Positions 7,787 through 7,951 of a stretch of DNA of 7,951 nucleotides are shown in pieces. The DNA is taken from contig PMIG01000325.1 in the NCBI GenBank assembly GCA_003157055.1, positions 1 to 7,951 of the forward strand, read 5' to 3'. Below the pieces are notes generated by a model. That model ran no database searches and had not been told where the DNA came from. It was given only the letters and a program-made list of their open reading frames with translations. This DNA comes from Bacteroidales bacterium (GTDB lineage Bacteria; Bacteroidota; Bacteroidia; Bacteroidales; VadinHA17). How positions within the stretch are numbered: the first letter of the stretch is position 1; each line of letters opens with the position of its first letter. The position numbers and the translations under genes are program-made.

Positions 7787-7814
7787 CAAAGTTAGGAAAA
7801 GTATTTTATTCAAA
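7787..7814 (-). promoter_or_regulatory. Candidate promoter for the lipoprotein-receptor-hydrolase operon
   Basis: On the minus strand, TAACTTTG (7794-7787) is an exact match to the Bacteroidota -7 consensus TAnnTTTG. A TTTG (7814-7811) lies upstream, but the gap is 16 bases, shorter than the usual 19-21, so the -33 assignment is weaker. The transcript would start near 7780 and have a leader of about 70 bases before the ATG at 7710. Both copies of an 11-base direct repeat would lie in this leader. Confidence 0.4.
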
Positions 7815-7887
7815 ACATTTCAGTTTTTCTCACACATGCCCGAATTTAGAACAGGTAATTGGTATTTTCTGTTAACCCACCCCTGAA

Positions 7888-7901
7888 CCCTCCCGGGAGG
7901 G
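7888..7901. repeat. 14-base perfect GC-rich palindrome, possible dispersed intergenic repeat
   Basis: CCCTCCCGGGAGGG is a perfect palindrome embedded in a C-rich stretch (ACCCACCCCTGA on its left, GGAACTAACC on its right) that contrasts with the AT-rich surroundings. There is no T-run next to it on either strand, so it is not a typical intrinsic terminator. The look resembles REP-like intergenic repeats, but copy number cannot be judged from one window. Confidence 0.5.
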
Positions 7902-7906
7902 GAACT

Positions 7907-7922
7907 AACCATTGAACCATTG
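7907..7922. repeat. Tandem 8-base repeat, two copies
   Basis: AACCATTG is repeated twice without a gap, immediately after the GC-rich palindrome. The following bases (CCCATTAAACC, 7932-7942) look like a degenerate further unit, which suggests a decayed short tandem array. Confidence 0.5.
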
Positions 7923-7951
7923 TGCCCTTATCCCATTAAACCGTTATTTAA

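Larger units (their letters stand above)
7711..7951. other. Non-coding leader and intergenic region
   Basis: I see no gene on either strand in these 241 bases. The part next to the operon is AT-rich and carries the candidate promoter and the 11-base direct repeat. The far edge carries a GC-rich palindrome and a tandem 8-mer of the kind found in repeat-derived intergenic DNA. The neighbouring gene to the right is not in the window. Confidence 0.7.

Noticed and set aside
1..7951. CRISPR array, tRNA or rRNA genes, insertion sequence, or defence genes
   Set aside because: No regular repeat-spacer pattern, RNA gene signature, transposase or inverted-repeat ends, or recognisable defence protein was seen.

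Overview
The window reads as a chromosomal segment of a Bacteroidota (Bacteroidetes) bacterium, probably an environmental Bacteroidales-like lineage. Four things point there: a TonB-dependent receptor with an N-terminal CarboxypepD_reg-like domain, lipoproteins with Bacteroidota-style lipoboxes, start codons without Shine-Dalgarno sequences, and promoter-like pairs of the Bacteroidota form (TTTG, then TAnnTTTG). The genus cannot be told from the sequence. All convincing genes lie on the minus strand, so transcription runs from right to left. The long forward-strand open frames are antisense shadows.

In the order of transcription, the layout is as follows. (a) At 7711-7951 there is a 241-base non-coding leader with a candidate promoter, an 11-base direct repeat, and at the far right edge a GC-rich palindrome beside a tandem 8-mer. 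(b) At 7297-7710 there is a small lipoprotein of 137 aa, which overlaps the next gene by ATGA. (c) At 5072-7300 there is a 742-aa TonB-dependent outer-membrane receptor. (d) After a 59-base gap, 1875-5012 encodes a 1045-aa lipoprotein glycoside hydrolase resembling the GH106 alpha-L-rhamnosidase group. (e) At 1636-1874 there is an AT-rich spacer that stays open in one reading frame and also carries a very good Bacteroidota promoter. (f) At 1-1635 there is an OmpP1/FadL-type outer-membrane channel whose stop codon lies beyond the left edge.

Genes (b) to (d) probably form one transcription unit: a cell-envelope lipoprotein, an active outer-membrane importer and a membrane-anchored glycosidase. 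There is no SusD-like partner, and the receptor is shorter than a typical SusC, so this is not a canonical polysaccharide utilization locus. The substrate could be a glycosylated small molecule or an oligosaccharide, but the sequence does not decide this. The FadL-like gene appears to be transcribed from its own promoter and is probably an independent channel for hydrophobic compounds.

The least explained element is the open frame at 1639-1974. It overlaps the 3' end of the hydrolase in the -1 frame, continues for about 79 codons past the hydrolase stop, and ends three bases before the FadL start. I found no clear new defence or mobile system in the window.
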